Shown here: piece after piece, positions 7,084 through 16,508 of the stretch
Layout of the letters: every line of letters starts with the position of its first letter
Numbering within the stretch: the stretch's first letter is position 1
IMG/VR virus record: IMGVR_UViG_3300027777_001908
Span: 1 to 53,483 of that record
Origin: a virus
Strand: one strand, 5' to 3'
DNA: 53,483 bases
Translations under genes and position numbers: made by a program
Notes under the pieces: generated by a model
What the model saw: the letters and a program-made list of their open reading frames with translations, nothing else
Database searches by the model: none
What the model was told of the DNA's origin: nothing

Positions 7084-8376
7084 ATGCAAGATTTAGATTT
7101 TTACGTTTCAAAAAATGGAAGATATATGATGATTGAAAATTCTATCCTTGATAGATCTAACAATCAGTATGCCGACATTAATGAATTAAGTTTTTCCGAT
7201 TTAATCAATATTATCGGAGAAAATGTTGGGTTTATGACTCAAAATTTAAAATATGATTTAAGTGAAATATCATCTTTTACGAGAAAAACAGCCTATAACG
7301 TTTTTGAATATTTTGAAACTGATACAAAATTATCATTAATGATGGAATATGAAGTTAAATTTGGAACATCATTATTAAATGAATCATTATTAAATCCAAA
7401 TCAAGTTATAAAAGAAACATGGGATTGGATTAAAGAAAAAACACAAATTTTAGAACAAACATATAATCCTTTCAATAAAGATTTTTATACGTCATCAAAT
7501 TGGAAAAAAGCAGGACAAAATATTGTAACAGGTGCAACAAGTACCGCAAAAAGTATTGGTAATGCTATTTTACATCCTTTAGATACCTTAAATAAAGGAA
7601 TTGAATGGGTGAAAAAAAATGGTATTGGTGGTGTAATGGAAAAAGTTAGAGACGGACTTTATAGTGGAGTAGGCGTGGCTGTTCAAATATTTTTACAGTT
7701 TACAGGAGTCGGAAATGTTGCAGTAGGAATTATATGGGCAATTATGCTTTTATGGGATTTATATAAAGGATTTTTTAAAGGAGAGTGGAGTATTATGAAT
7801 ATAATTTTTGATATTTTAGGTATTATTTCAGGAGGATTTTTAAAAACTGCAAGAGCAGGACTTGAATCTGTGGGATTTTTAACTGCAGTTGAAGGTAAAG
7901 GTGTAAAACAAATTATTGAAGCCGGATTTGAAAACCCAAAAACTGTTGGACTATTTAAACAAATGGGTAATTTTATTGTTAAGGGAGTTAAAACTATTTT
8001 GGGATGGATAAAAAGCGGAGCTACATTTTTATATGAAAAGTTAGGTATTAAATGGGGTATGGAAATATTAGGAAAAGCTGAAACATGGTTGGCTGAAAAT
8101 ATTTTAAAACCATTTGGAAATGGTATTGGGTTAAAAAGTGTTGGTAGTAAGGCATTAAAAGGTGCTACGGGGGAAGTTAAAACTGTAGGTCAAGCAGCAA
8201 GACAAGGTATTGCTGGTGGAGCTCGTTATGAAACTGAAACAAATGCAATTTTTAATCCAGCGATTAAAGGAGGTGTTAAGGCCTATAATTATCTTAAAGG
8301 GGGTGCTCCGCAATTGGCAACCGCTCAAGATGATTTAGCGACAAGTATTGCCTCAAAATATAAAGGTAATTTTTAA
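7084..8376 (+). CDS. Putative internal/ejected virion protein with hydrophobic core
   Basis: 430 residues. The first 125 are soluble and end in two candidate processing sites, LNE at 98-100 and ILE at 122-124 followed by Q. Downstream, residues about 195-265 are strongly hydrophobic and glycine-rich (VGVAVQIFLQF, VGIIWAIMLLWDLY, IIFDILGIISGGFL), able to span a membrane. The remainder is glycine- and lysine-rich. Together with the next three genes this suggests a set of proteins packaged in the head and delivered into the host envelope. That is inference from layout; no homologue is recognised. Confidence 0.55.
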   Translation: MQDLDFYVSKNGRYMMIENSILDRSNNQYADINELSFSDLINIIGENVGFMTQNLKYDLSEISSFTRKTAYNVFEYFETDTKLSLMMEYEVKFGTSLLNESLLNPNQVIKETWDWIKEKTQILEQTYNPFNKDFYTSSNWKKAGQNIVTGATSTAKSIGNAILHPLDTLNKGIEWVKKNGIGGVMEKVRDGLYSGVGVAVQIFLQFTGVGNVAVGIIWAIMLLWDLYKGFFKGEWSIMNIIFDILGIISGGFLKTARAGLESVGFLTAVEGKGVKQIIEAGFENPKTVGLFKQMGNFIVKGVKTILGWIKSGATFLYEKLGIKWGMEILGKAETWLAENILKPFGNGIGLKSVGSKALKGATGEVKTVGQAARQGIAGGARYETETNAIFNPAIKGGVKAYNYLKGGAPQLATAQDDLATSIASKYKGNF

Positions 8377-8393
8377 AAATAGAATTAAAATAT

Positions 8394-9722
8394 ATGAAAA
8401 AATTAAATCCAAAAGAAAGTTTAGAAAGAGTGTTATTAATGATGAATTATACACCTGCAAAAACTTTATCTGAAAATAAAGAAAGTGTTAATGATAAGTA
8501 TAAATCTTACATAACGGAAGCGGGTCCCGGTGGTATTCTTAAAAACGCCGGAAGTGAAGCTGCTAAAGTTGGAAAAGAAGCTGCTAAAGTTGGAAAAGAA
8601 GCTAGAGACCTTGCTAGAGGTGGTAAAAGTGCAGCGGAAGTTAACCAAGAAATAAAATCAATTAACAATGAATTGTCTTCGGCGGTGAAAAATGGGGAAT
8701 TAACACAGGCTAAAAAAGATGATATTGGTGACAGATTATTAAAAGCTGAAACCAGAAAATTTGCAGGTAAGATAAAGAATGATGGATCTGGATCTTTACC
8801 AAATGCATCTGAAATAGATGCTTTTGCCGCAGCAAAAAAAGAAGAAATTAAATCTAAATTCCCTGAAAAACCTGAAGGTCAAGTAACAACAACTGTTACA
8901 CATGAACCTGGATATGAAGTCGTAGCACGTAAACCTCGTACTAAAATCAATAAAGAAGCTGCAACAGCAGAACAAATAGGAATGATTGCAAAACTTAAAA
9001 AATCTTTTTCACGAGCTAATTGGAAAAGTATTTTTAAATATACTGCTTTAGTTGGAGGAGTTGGTGCTGTTGTTTGGTATTTCTTTTTAAGAGATGTTGT
9101 TAATGTTAGTCCATGCTTATTAGATAGTTTAAGTGAGGAAGAAGTGGGACAATTAAATGGTGGAACATCAGGAACTATTACAAGAACTCAAGTTGGTAAT
9201 AGAATTGCTGATATTAATGGAGGCCTTGTTTTTCAACTAGATCAAAATGGAGTAACTACAGGTAATGGAAAATATAAAGGTACATATTCTTGTGATGGAA
9301 ATAATATTAAAGTTGAAATTGCTGGAGCTGTATTTACAATTGGTGGAGGTTCTTCTACCGATAAAGGTACTGGTAATACAAATAATGGTGGAGGTGGTCA
9401 ATCAAAATACAAACAATGTTCTGAAACATTACCAATTGCCATGTATTGTAAGAACTCAACAATTAGTAGAGTACAAGGATGTTTAGGGTTTACAGGTAGA
9501 GATTTAGATGGTAAATTTGGACCTACAACATCAGGAGCTTTAATCACTAAAGGTCTTGATGGACAATCTATTACTCAAGCATCTATTGATAAAGCATGTG
9601 GTGGACAAGTTGTTAAACAATCGGCACCAGGAACTGATGCTGAGGAAGATGATGCAGGTGGAGGAAATTCAATCGCTACAACATCAAAAGGTCCCGCAGC
9701 AGATGATGCAGATGAGGCTTAA
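8394..9722 (+). CDS. Putative virion protein with transmembrane segment and peptidoglycan-binding domain
   Basis: 442 residues. The N-terminus ESLERVLLMMNYTPAKTLSE is a motif shared with other proteins of this phage; ITE at 40-42 followed by A43 is a gp21-type site. An alanine/lysine repeat (EAAKVGKEAAKVGKEA, 55-70) and a charged coiled region follow, then one transmembrane helix at about 213-232 (FKYTALVGGVGAVVWYFFL). The C-terminal part contains ISRVQGCLGFTGRDLDGKFG (about 355-375) followed by PTTSGAL, a good PG_binding_1 pattern. The order fits a protein that anchors in or crosses the host envelope during infection. Confidence 0.65.
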   Translation: MKKLNPKESLERVLLMMNYTPAKTLSENKESVNDKYKSYITEAGPGGILKNAGSEAAKVGKEAAKVGKEARDLARGGKSAAEVNQEIKSINNELSSAVKNGELTQAKKDDIGDRLLKAETRKFAGKIKNDGSGSLPNASEIDAFAAAKKEEIKSKFPEKPEGQVTTTVTHEPGYEVVARKPRTKINKEAATAEQIGMIAKLKKSFSRANWKSIFKYTALVGGVGAVVWYFFLRDVVNVSPCLLDSLSEEEVGQLNGGTSGTITRTQVGNRIADINGGLVFQLDQNGVTTGNGKYKGTYSCDGNNIKVEIAGAVFTIGGGSSTDKGTGNTNNGGGGQSKYKQCSETLPIAMYCKNSTISRVQGCLGFTGRDLDGKFGPTTSGALITKGLDGQSITQASIDKACGGQVVKQSAPGTDAEEDDAGGGNSIATTSKGPAADDADEA

Positions 9723-9741
9723 CCAAATTAATGATAACAAT

Positions 9742-10773
9742 ATGAAAAAAATAATATTACAAGAATCTGAAAAAACAGAAATTTTAAATCAACACAATAG
9801 ATTTAAAACTATTTTGAAAGAAACATTAGATAAAAAAAATAAAGGATTAGATATTAATAATTCTTTATTAGAACAATCACAAGGTCCCGCACAACCTCCA
9901 ACAGGAGATGAGTTAATCAAAAAAGCACAACAGGTATGTAATACTTTGAAAAGTGCTAAGTTGTTTAAACTAAATAACGGAACATTAGGGTTAAATCTTA
10001 AAGCTTCTGTTGACGGTCCACTTGACTCTACAACAAACAAACCTAAATATGTTGCTGGCGATGTTTTAATTTATCAAAACAACATGATTTATGATGTTTA
10101 TGATGGAACTAAAGTGGCTGGTGGAGATTGGCAAAAGAAAGGAACTTATAGATGGAAATGTACTGCAATAAATCAAGAATATAATGATCAAACAGCCGCA
10201 GCTAAAAAAGCTGAAGAAGAAAAAAAGGCTAAAGAACAAGAAGGAATGACGGCAAAACAAAAACAATTCAGTGACGGATTGGTTGCTCAAGGATATGTTA
10301 TTGATCCATCGCCATGGGATATCACATCTAAGAGACTTAAAAAGGCAGATATTGAAAAAATACCAGGTCTTGAAGTTTTATTCCCTAATGGTTTAAATGT
10401 ATGGTATGATCCGACAAAACAAAAAGGTGGTAATATTCAAGGATATAAAGAAAGATCTGCAAACATGACAATTGATGTAGACACTTGTAAAGATTTTGTT
10501 CAAACATATTGGGATGATTATAAAGGTGGCGGTGAAGGTAATTTACAAGATACCGAATTTGCTGATTTGAAAAATAAAGTTCAAGCATGTGCAAATAAAT
10601 GGTATCCTAAATGGCCAGGACTATCAGGTGGTGTTTTAGGAATTGGTTCAGGTCAAAATCATTTAGATGATATTATAGACGTTTTAACAGGTCGTAAACA
10701 AACATATGAAAGAGTTTCAATTCCATCAAGAACAACAGGATGGGGATTAACTCCTCCAAGATCAACAAGATAA
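9742..10773 (+). CDS. Putative processed virion protein
   Basis: The start at 9742 (MKKIILQESEKTEILNQH) is preferred over an upstream in-frame ATG at 9556 that lies inside the previous gene. 343 residues. The first 44 contain the SEKTEILNQHNRF motif seen also in the 1572 product and end in SLLE44 followed by Q45, a gp21-type cleavage site. The mature part has a charged helix near residue 155 (KKAEEEKKAKEQE) and a C-terminal domain with paired cysteines (DTCKDF, VQACANKWYP) and no recognised family. It sits in the middle of the run of presumed internal head proteins. Confidence 0.6.
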   Translation: MKKIILQESEKTEILNQHNRFKTILKETLDKKNKGLDINNSLLEQSQGPAQPPTGDELIKKAQQVCNTLKSAKLFKLNNGTLGLNLKASVDGPLDSTTNKPKYVAGDVLIYQNNMIYDVYDGTKVAGGDWQKKGTYRWKCTAINQEYNDQTAAAKKAEEEKKAKEQEGMTAKQKQFSDGLVAQGYVIDPSPWDITSKRLKKADIEKIPGLEVLFPNGLNVWYDPTKQKGGNIQGYKERSANMTIDVDTCKDFVQTYWDDYKGGGEGNLQDTEFADLKNKVQACANKWYPKWPGLSGGVLGIGSGQNHLDDIIDVLTGRKQTYERVSIPSRTTGWGLTPPRSTR

Positions 10774-10781
10774 AATTTATC

Positions 10782-11513
10782 ATGAAATTAGATAAAAAAA
10801 TTAAAAAGAAACTTTTAGAAACAAAAGAACAAAAAAATAAGTTAATTATTGAACAAGAAATTGTTCGTAGTAGACTTATGATGATATTTGAAAGTGAAGA
10901 TAATCTTAAAAATTGGGATAATTTATCTGATAAAAAAAGATTTAAAATTAGTTGTAAATTCTTACAAGAAGTATCTTTTCAACAACAAAATGGAGTTATT
11001 AATGAACAATTTTTAGACGTTATTAAATCTATTTTTGGAACAAGTGTTGGTGGTGGATTTGGACAAGCAATATTAGAACCAGCGGTTAGTTGGATATTAT
11101 CAGGATTAGGTATGGAAAACAATTCTTATATTAAAAAATTCGTAGTGTCTTTTTTAACAAAAAAAGAAGGATTTTGGAATTACCTAAAAGATTGTAAAAC
11201 ATTAACAAAAGGTATTGCAGAATCTATTGCCGAAGCAACTGCTATGCAAGTCCAACAAAGTACAGGTACTGGCGGATTTTGGATGGACGCAGTTAGAAAT
11301 ACTTTAGGGGATTGGTTATCACCAAAAAATGATAGTGGATTCGTTGGAGGTCTTGAAAAGCAAATTGAAGACAAGATTTGTGGTTATTGGAATAAAGCAA
11401 CAGGAAATGCAAAAAATGTTTTAACTAAATTAAATAGTGAAAAAGAGGCCCAAAGTGCAGAAACAACACCATCAGTTGCGGGAACAACTGCAGTATTTCC
11501 AACAGGTAAATAA
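10782..11513 (+). CDS. Putative processed virion protein with amphipathic/hydrophobic segments
   Basis: I chose the ATG at 10782, giving 243 residues; an earlier ATG at 10740 lies within the preceding gene. The first 75 residues are a highly charged leader including EQEIVRSRLMMIFE (a motif shared with the 8394 product) and end in VINE75 followed by Q76. The mature part has glycine-rich hydrophobic stretches (SIFGTSVGGGFGQAILEPAVSWIL) and several small-residue helices. It is last in the 7084-11513 operon, followed by a hairpin terminator after the convergent clpP. Confidence 0.6.
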   Translation: MKLDKKIKKKLLETKEQKNKLIIEQEIVRSRLMMIFESEDNLKNWDNLSDKKRFKISCKFLQEVSFQQQNGVINEQFLDVIKSIFGTSVGGGFGQAILEPAVSWILSGLGMENNSYIKKFVVSFLTKKEGFWNYLKDCKTLTKGIAESIAEATAMQVQQSTGTGGFWMDAVRNTLGDWLSPKNDSGFVGGLEKQIEDKICGYWNKATGNAKNVLTKLNSEKEAQSAETTPSVAGTTAVFPTGK

Positions 11514-11533
11514 TACTGATTCTTAATGAATCA

Positions 11534-11541
11534 TATTTATA
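11534..11541 (+). promoter_or_regulatory. TATTTATA box in front of a very short transcript
   Basis: TATTTATA followed almost at once by ATG at 11543 and, 40 bases on, by the clpP terminator. A 25-codon frame (11543-11620) runs through the terminator; I do not call it a gene. Confidence 0.25.
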
Positions 11542-11583
11542 AATGAAGACTAAAACAAAAAAAGGGGGTGTTCTAAATTCTAA

Positions 11584-11612
11584 AAAAAGAAGGGTTATTT
11601 ACCCTTCTTTTT
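11584..11612. terminator. Bidirectional terminator overlapping the clpP stop codon
   Basis: An 11-bp stem AAAAAGAAGGG/CCCTTCTTTTT with a 7-base TTATTTA loop. On the minus strand the first arm encodes the last residues KKGK of ClpP and the loop holds its stop codon. The same hairpin occurs at the end of the Clp ATPase gene. Confidence 0.85.
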
Positions 11613-12275
11613 TGTTTTAACAATTTCATCAATAATTCCATATTCTACAGCCTCTTCAGCACTTAACCAAAAATCACGAGCAGCATCTTCCGTAACTTGT
11701 TCTGCGGATTTACCACAAAAACCACCTAATAACTCAAATAAAATTTTATTTGTCTTTTCCCATTCAACAAAATTAATTCTTGCATCTTGAATATTACCAC
11801 CAGCTCCACCTGATGTTTGATGTAACATTGTTTTTGAAAATCTAAGAGAACTACGTTTACCTTTAGTTCCTGCTCCAAGTAATACAGACCCCATAGACGC
11901 TGCCATACCTGTATTTACTGTTCTAATGTCACAAGAGATATAATTCATCACATCAACCATAGATAGTCCTGATTTTACACTACCACCTGGTGAATCAACA
12001 TGCATTGTAATATCGGTCTTATCTGACGAATCTAAATACATTAATTGAGCTTGAACAACTGTAGACATTCTATCATCAACTCCACCTGCAACCCATAATA
12101 AACGGTCTCTCATCAATCTTGAGAAGATATCCATCTGAGTAACTCTCATTTCTCTTTCTTCCAAGATATAAGGAGTCATTGAGGATTCAATGTGGTTTCC
12201 AATGTTGTGTAAGTCTAATGAATTTTTACCTAAATGTTTTACGTAATAATTTTGAAAATCTTGTCCTATTGTCAT
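11595..12275 (-). CDS. clpP: ClpP-like serine protease
   Basis: 226 residues with a complete ClpP catalytic triad: S127 in GMAASMGS (123-130), H152 in MLHQTSGG and D201 in ARDFWLSAEEAVEYG. The MHVDSPGGSV strand (91-100) is also diagnostic. ClpP forms a barrel that degrades proteins fed to it by a Clp ATPase; the phage supplies such an ATPase at 35246-37261, which carries the ClpP-docking loop. The N-terminal region, about 35 residues longer than the mature host enzyme, has no obvious signal. Its own promoter (TTTG-N20-TACTTTTG) lies inside the 3' end of the upstream gene. Phage ClpP is uncommon and may also act on structural proteins. Confidence 0.9.
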   Translation of the reverse strand: MTIGQDFQNYYVKHLGKNSLDLHNIGNHIESSMTPYILEEREMRVTQMDIFSRLMRDRLLWVAGGVDDRMSTVVQAQLMYLDSSDKTDITMHVDSPGGSVKSGLSMVDVMNYISCDIRTVNTGMAASMGSVLLGAGTKGKRSSLRFSKTMLHQTSGGAGGNIQDARINFVEWEKTNKILFELLGGFCGKSAEQVTEDAARDFWLSAEEAVEYGIIDEIVKTKKKGK

Positions 12276-12290
12276 AATTTATAATTTTTA

Positions 12291-12322
12291 CAAAAGTATG
12301 TAAAATTATTTAAATTCCCAAA
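12291..12322 (-). promoter_or_regulatory. Bacteroidota-type promoter of clpP
   Basis: On the minus strand TTTG (12319-12322), 20 bases, TACTTTTG (12291-12298), then 15 bases to the ATG. It overlaps the last codons of the 12310-12957 gene. Confidence 0.7.
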
Positions 12323-12957
12323 ATATCGTCAACAATTTCTTGGGATGAAATATTTTCCCAAATTCTTGGATGCTGGTAAGACCAAAAAGTTTTCCAATTA
12401 CCAAACCAAATTAACCCTTCTTTTCTTGGGTCAACTGTTCTCCAGTCATCACTTGTTTTTGGATAACGGCCAATTCTATACGTCTTATAAAAATCTAAAT
12501 TTTTTGTTTGATAAAATGAATCAAAAGATTTATTTAAATTTTCAAATTGAGAGTCTAATACTATTTTACACCGATTAATTTTTTGATATTGTAAAATCCT
12601 ATCTGTCCATAATAAAGCTTCGGTATAATCGTTGGTATCCAATTTAAATAACACCAATTTATCAATATCATTATATTGATGGATGAATATAGGTTTTAAC
12701 CCAATATTATCAATAAATTTATATATTTTTATTTGAAAATTAAAATAAAATTCTATTGGAAGAGTAAAATTTTTTCTAACCCAAGTGTATTTTAATTTAT
12801 CAGTTATAAGATAACCTTCAACATAAACCAAATTATCATTATTTTTTTGAAATTCATTAACTTCAACATAATAAAAGTCATCTGGTCCACTAATAGAAAC
12901 TGTAATACCTGAATTAAAATCTATTTTTATTTTTTCATCATTAATTTGAATATACAT
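12310..12957 (-). CDS. Hypothetical protein of the carbamoyltransferase operon
   Basis: 215 residues from the ATG at 12955-12957; a TTG three codons upstream is possible but weaker. The gene overlaps the end of the carbamoyltransferase gene, so it is co-transcribed. The protein is beta-rich in the first half and ends with IGRYPKTSDDWRTVDPRKEG and aromatic-rich WFGNWKTFWSYQHPRIWENI. I do not recognise a family. The tight operon position suggests a role in the same modification pathway, for example as a specificity or accessory protein. Confidence 0.55.
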   Translation of the reverse strand: MYIQINDEKIKIDFNSGITVSISGPDDFYYVEVNEFQKNNDNLVYVEGYLITDKLKYTWVRKNFTLPIEFYFNFQIKIYKFIDNIGLKPIFIHQYNDIDKLVLFKLDTNDYTEALLWTDRILQYQKINRCKIVLDSQFENLNKSFDSFYQTKNLDFYKTYRIGRYPKTSDDWRTVDPRKEGLIWFGNWKTFWSYQHPRIWENISSQEIVDDILGI

Positions 12958-14512
12958 AATCTTCAATTACTAATTTATCAATAATGCCTTTTTCTAAAGA
13001 ATTAAATGCTTGTTCTGGATTATCTATTATAGGTTCATTGTGTGAGTTAAATGATGTGTTTAATAAAAGAGGTATACCTGAAAGTTTATAATATTCATTT
13101 AAAATTTCCCAAAATTCTGGTAAATTTTCTTTTCTAACTGTTTGAGGTCTGGCTGTTTTGTCTGATTTTTGAATTACAGCTGGAATTTTATCTATCCATT
13201 CTTGTTTTGTTGGATAACATAAAGTCATAAATTCTGATGAATATTTTGATTTAGAATATGAAAAAACATCATCAAAATGTTCTTCAAGTATTATTGGAGC
13301 AAACGGCATTATTTCATGTCGTTTTAACCTACTATTAAGGACTTCGTGGGTCTCAATATGGGTTGGCCTAACCAATATACTACGTGCACCTAAAGATCTT
13401 GGACCGTACTCAAAACCACCTTTAAACCAACCTATTATTTTTCCTTCGTTTAAATCTTTGGAGATTTCTAATGGAGAATATATTTCTGATTTAAAATTAT
13501 ATTTTAATGATTCTTTTAATATTGACTCATTACTATATTTTAATCCAAAATATACATTTTTAAACTTTTTTGGTTTTGTCCATTCACCTAACTGAACCGC
13601 TTTATATATACAACCACCTAAAGATAATCCTTCATCTCCCATTGCAGGATAAACATATATTTCATCAACCCAATCAAGCTCATTTATTTTTTGATTTAGT
13701 TTAACATTGGCAAATAATCCACCAGATAAACATATTTTTTTATATTCAGGAAATCTATCATGTAAATCTGACATGAAATTTAAAAATAAATCTTCAGTTA
13801 TTTTTTGTAGATTAAATGAAAAAATTTCTTTTTTAAATTGAGTATTAAAATATCCTCTTTCAAACATTGACTCCACTAAAAATTTAGTTTTTGTCGCTGT
13901 TGCTGAAGGAAAAAATTTAAAATTTTTATAATCAATGCATGTATTTAACATTCGGTATATGTCTTCATCATAATGACCATTTGGTGCCATACCCATTAAT
14001 TTACCCTCATCTTTACATATTTTCCAAGCGTCTCTACTAATACCTGAGGTACTAAATCCCCACAAATGGGATAAGCTTCCTGTATTACATAAATCATATG
14101 AGTAAATCAAAGTCATTTTTCCATCTTCACAAAGATATACTTTCATTACTGATACATCTCCACCACCATCATAGGATATATTTAAAACTTTCCCATCCAT
14201 ACCACTTGTAAAATATGATCCGTAACAATGTGCGGTATGATGACCTACTTTTTCATAATTATTGTTAGTCAATTCTCTTGCAAATTTATCAGGTATAGGT
14301 TCAACAAATATTCTGTAATTAGAATCGTCTATTTTTAAATCTGAAGATGACTCAATAGATTTAGATGATAAATTAGGATAGCTCTTATGGTCATCTCCTG
14401 ATTTAATTCTTGTCAATCTTTCTTCTTCTACGCATAAAACTACTTCACCATCAACAATTAAACTTGTTGATGCACTATGTGATCCTGCAAAAAATCCGTA
14501 AATGGAACTCAT
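12941..14512 (-). CDS. Carbamoyltransferase, NodU/CmcH/TobZ family (copy 1)
   Basis: 523 residues. The N-terminal Kae1-like domain has the metal motif HHTAH (91-95) and the ATP-site strand VLNISYDGGGDVSV; the C-terminal domain has FEYGPRSLGARSIL and, near the end, PLLLNTSFNSHNEPI, both hallmarks of O-carbamoyltransferases that move the carbamoyl group of carbamoyl phosphate, via carbamoyl-adenylate, onto a hydroxyl. In phages a member of this family has been shown to carbamoylate 5-hydroxymethylcytosine in DNA; antibiotic and Nod-factor enzymes use small molecules or sugars. It begins 2 bases after the stop of a second copy. Both copies keep all motifs I can check. Confidence 0.85.
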   Translation of the reverse strand: MSSIYGFFAGSHSASTSLIVDGEVVLCVEEERLTRIKSGDDHKSYPNLSSKSIESSSDLKIDDSNYRIFVEPIPDKFARELTNNNYEKVGHHTAHCYGSYFTSGMDGKVLNISYDGGGDVSVMKVYLCEDGKMTLIYSYDLCNTGSLSHLWGFSTSGISRDAWKICKDEGKLMGMAPNGHYDEDIYRMLNTCIDYKNFKFFPSATATKTKFLVESMFERGYFNTQFKKEIFSFNLQKITEDLFLNFMSDLHDRFPEYKKICLSGGLFANVKLNQKINELDWVDEIYVYPAMGDEGLSLGGCIYKAVQLGEWTKPKKFKNVYFGLKYSNESILKESLKYNFKSEIYSPLEISKDLNEGKIIGWFKGGFEYGPRSLGARSILVRPTHIETHEVLNSRLKRHEIMPFAPIILEEHFDDVFSYSKSKYSSEFMTLCYPTKQEWIDKIPAVIQKSDKTARPQTVRKENLPEFWEILNEYYKLSGIPLLLNTSFNSHNEPIIDNPEQAFNSLEKGIIDKLVIEDYVYSN

Positions 14513-14514
14513 AT

Positions 14515-16185
14515 TTATTTTTTACTAATTAAAAAATTATCAATTATTAGGAAATCTAATCCTATCTCTAAAAATGTGGAAATTGCATCATTAGGGGTTT
14601 CAACAATAGGTTCTTTTGGCCCATTAAAACTAGTATTTAATAACACAGGAATACCTGTTCGGTTATAAAAACTATCAATTAGTTTATAAAATTTTGGGTT
14701 ATTTTCTTTGGTTACAGATTGATGTCTTGCGGAGTTATCAATATGTGTAATTGCCGGAACTTTATTTCTCCATTCTTCTTTAACTGATGTTGTTACCATC
14801 ATATATGGAGAATATACATCAGATTCAAATATGGTATGTTGATATTCAAATAATACAGCAGGAGCAAAAGGTCTATACCATTCTCTTTTTTTGATATCAT
14901 TATTTATATGACCTGTCATCCATGAATTAATTGGAGATGCCAAAATTGACCTATTTCCTAAAGCTCTGGGACCTATTTCTGAACCATCTTGGAACCATCC
15001 AATTACTCTATTTTCACTTAAAAAATAAGAAGTATCTTCAATTAACTTGTCAAAGTCTTCATATTTTTCAACTTTTAAAAAAGGATGTTTATTAATTGCC
15101 AATAAAATATCAGATTTATTGTATGTTTTTCCAACATATGGTACAAGAGGTTTATTATCTTTAATATCTGTTAATTGTTGATATGCATACCATGCACATC
15201 CCAATGGAATCCCACTATCATCTGCAGGAGGTATAAAATAACAATTTTCATATAATTTTGAATTCAATATTTTTTCATTGGAGCTACAATTTAAAAATGA
15301 CCCTCCAGCAACACAAATATTTTTTGAATTTGTTAAAACTTTAGCCTTTTCTGCTAACATCATGGAAACTCTTTCTTGTTCTCTTTGATAAATTCCTGCA
15401 ACACAAGCTTTGGAATAAAAATTAGAAGTAAAATCTACTTTTGGATATATTCTTGTGTTAGGTATAAAAATATCACCATCTTTTTCTACAATAAAATATG
15501 GAGCTTCATTAACAACATCTTGATTCGCATAAGAAGATAACCCCATTAATTTACCTGCTGGCCATGAATGAGAATTAGGTTCATAAATAAGTTGAAGAGA
15601 CCCTGTAGAATACATTGTACCTACAGAAACACCATCATCAGTATCTAAAGGTACTGGATATTTTACCCATTTTTTGTAAACTTCTTCATAACTATTTTTA
15701 TTGAAATGATAAATTGATATTCCTTCTGTCCAATCCTCCTCATCATCTAAATTGGGTAAATCTGTATTGTTATACCAATAATTTAATTTATTAAGATTGT
15801 TTAATATACTTCCAGACGCATCTGCAACCACTACTGCAGCATCATCAAATCCTGAACTAAAAAAAGTGGAATAAGCATGTGCTAAATGGTGAGGTATAAA
15901 TTTTAACTTAAATAATAAATTAGATTCAAATACTTTTTCAAGTTGTTTTTCTACGTCATCTATAATTTCTGTGGTACTATAAACATAAAAATCAATATCC
16001 TTATATGTTATTCCCAAATAATTTAGGCAATAATTAATTGATTCCATTGGAATAATACCTCCTTGATACGCACCATCATGCTTAATTCTTGAAAGTCTCT
16101 CTTGAGTTATTCCAACTAAAACTTTTCCATCTTCAATTATTACTGCGCCCTTATCGTGACCGACAGAAAAACCTAATGTCCTCAT
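14515..16185 (-). CDS. Carbamoyltransferase, NodU/CmcH/TobZ family (copy 2)
   Basis: 556 residues, with FIPHHLAHAYSTFFSSGF (metal-binding HH at 99-100 and H103), VADASGS, SEIGPRALGNRSILASP and PVLLNTSFNGPKEPIVETP. These are the canonical motifs of the family in the usual order, and the length is normal. It resembles copy 1 only at motif level, so the tandem pair looks ancient or separately acquired rather than a recent duplication; two different acceptors, or two steps on one acceptor, are possible. It is first in the three-gene minus-strand operon. Confidence 0.85.
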   Translation of the reverse strand: MRTLGFSVGHDKGAVIIEDGKVLVGITQERLSRIKHDGAYQGGIIPMESINYCLNYLGITYKDIDFYVYSTTEIIDDVEKQLEKVFESNLLFKLKFIPHHLAHAYSTFFSSGFDDAAVVVADASGSILNNLNKLNYWYNNTDLPNLDDEEDWTEGISIYHFNKNSYEEVYKKWVKYPVPLDTDDGVSVGTMYSTGSLQLIYEPNSHSWPAGKLMGLSSYANQDVVNEAPYFIVEKDGDIFIPNTRIYPKVDFTSNFYSKACVAGIYQREQERVSMMLAEKAKVLTNSKNICVAGGSFLNCSSNEKILNSKLYENCYFIPPADDSGIPLGCAWYAYQQLTDIKDNKPLVPYVGKTYNKSDILLAINKHPFLKVEKYEDFDKLIEDTSYFLSENRVIGWFQDGSEIGPRALGNRSILASPINSWMTGHINNDIKKREWYRPFAPAVLFEYQHTIFESDVYSPYMMVTTSVKEEWRNKVPAITHIDNSARHQSVTKENNPKFYKLIDSFYNRTGIPVLLNTSFNGPKEPIVETPNDAISTFLEIGLDFLIIDNFLISKK

Positions 16186-16205
16186 TTAAAAATTTTAATA
16201 AAATA

Positions 16206-16508
16206 TTATACTTTTTCAGTATCTGTAGTAGATTCAGGTTCTATTTCTGAAGGTTTCATGTTAACAGCAGTTCCTTCAGGAATATCTTCTTCACACATAT
16301 AAATGTGAACCTGTTCTTCGTTTTTAAAAACAATTACTTTTTTAACATCTTTTCCTAAGTCAATATTTCCTGTAATATCAACAACAATTCCTTCACCATC
16401 TTTTAATATGAGACCTAAAGCTCTTGCAAAGATTAATGAAGCATTCATTAAATCCTGAGGATTTTGTTCTTTACCAGCTTGTTCTGGATTTGTGTAATTT
16501 TTTTGCAT
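16206..16508 (-). CDS. Small conserved hypothetical protein
   Basis: 100 residues: a polar start (MQKNYTNPEQAGKEQNPQDL), a helix ASLIFARALGLIL, and a beta-rich core (GEGIVVDITGNIDLGKDVKKVIVFKNEEQVHIYMCE) with an acidic tail. It reads like a small single-domain protein. No motif identifies a function. It lies between the carbamoyltransferases and a membrane-anchored protein, all on the minus strand with gaps of about 12-20 bases. Confidence 0.55.
   Translation of the reverse strand: MQKNYTNPEQAGKEQNPQDLMNASLIFARALGLILKDGEGIVVDITGNIDLGKDVKKVIVFKNEEQVHIYMCEEDIPEGTAVNMKPSEIEPESTTDTEKV

Noticed and set aside
11543-11620. 25-codon frame after a TATTTATA box
   Set aside because: Half of it consists of the clpP terminator hairpin, so translation is unlikely.
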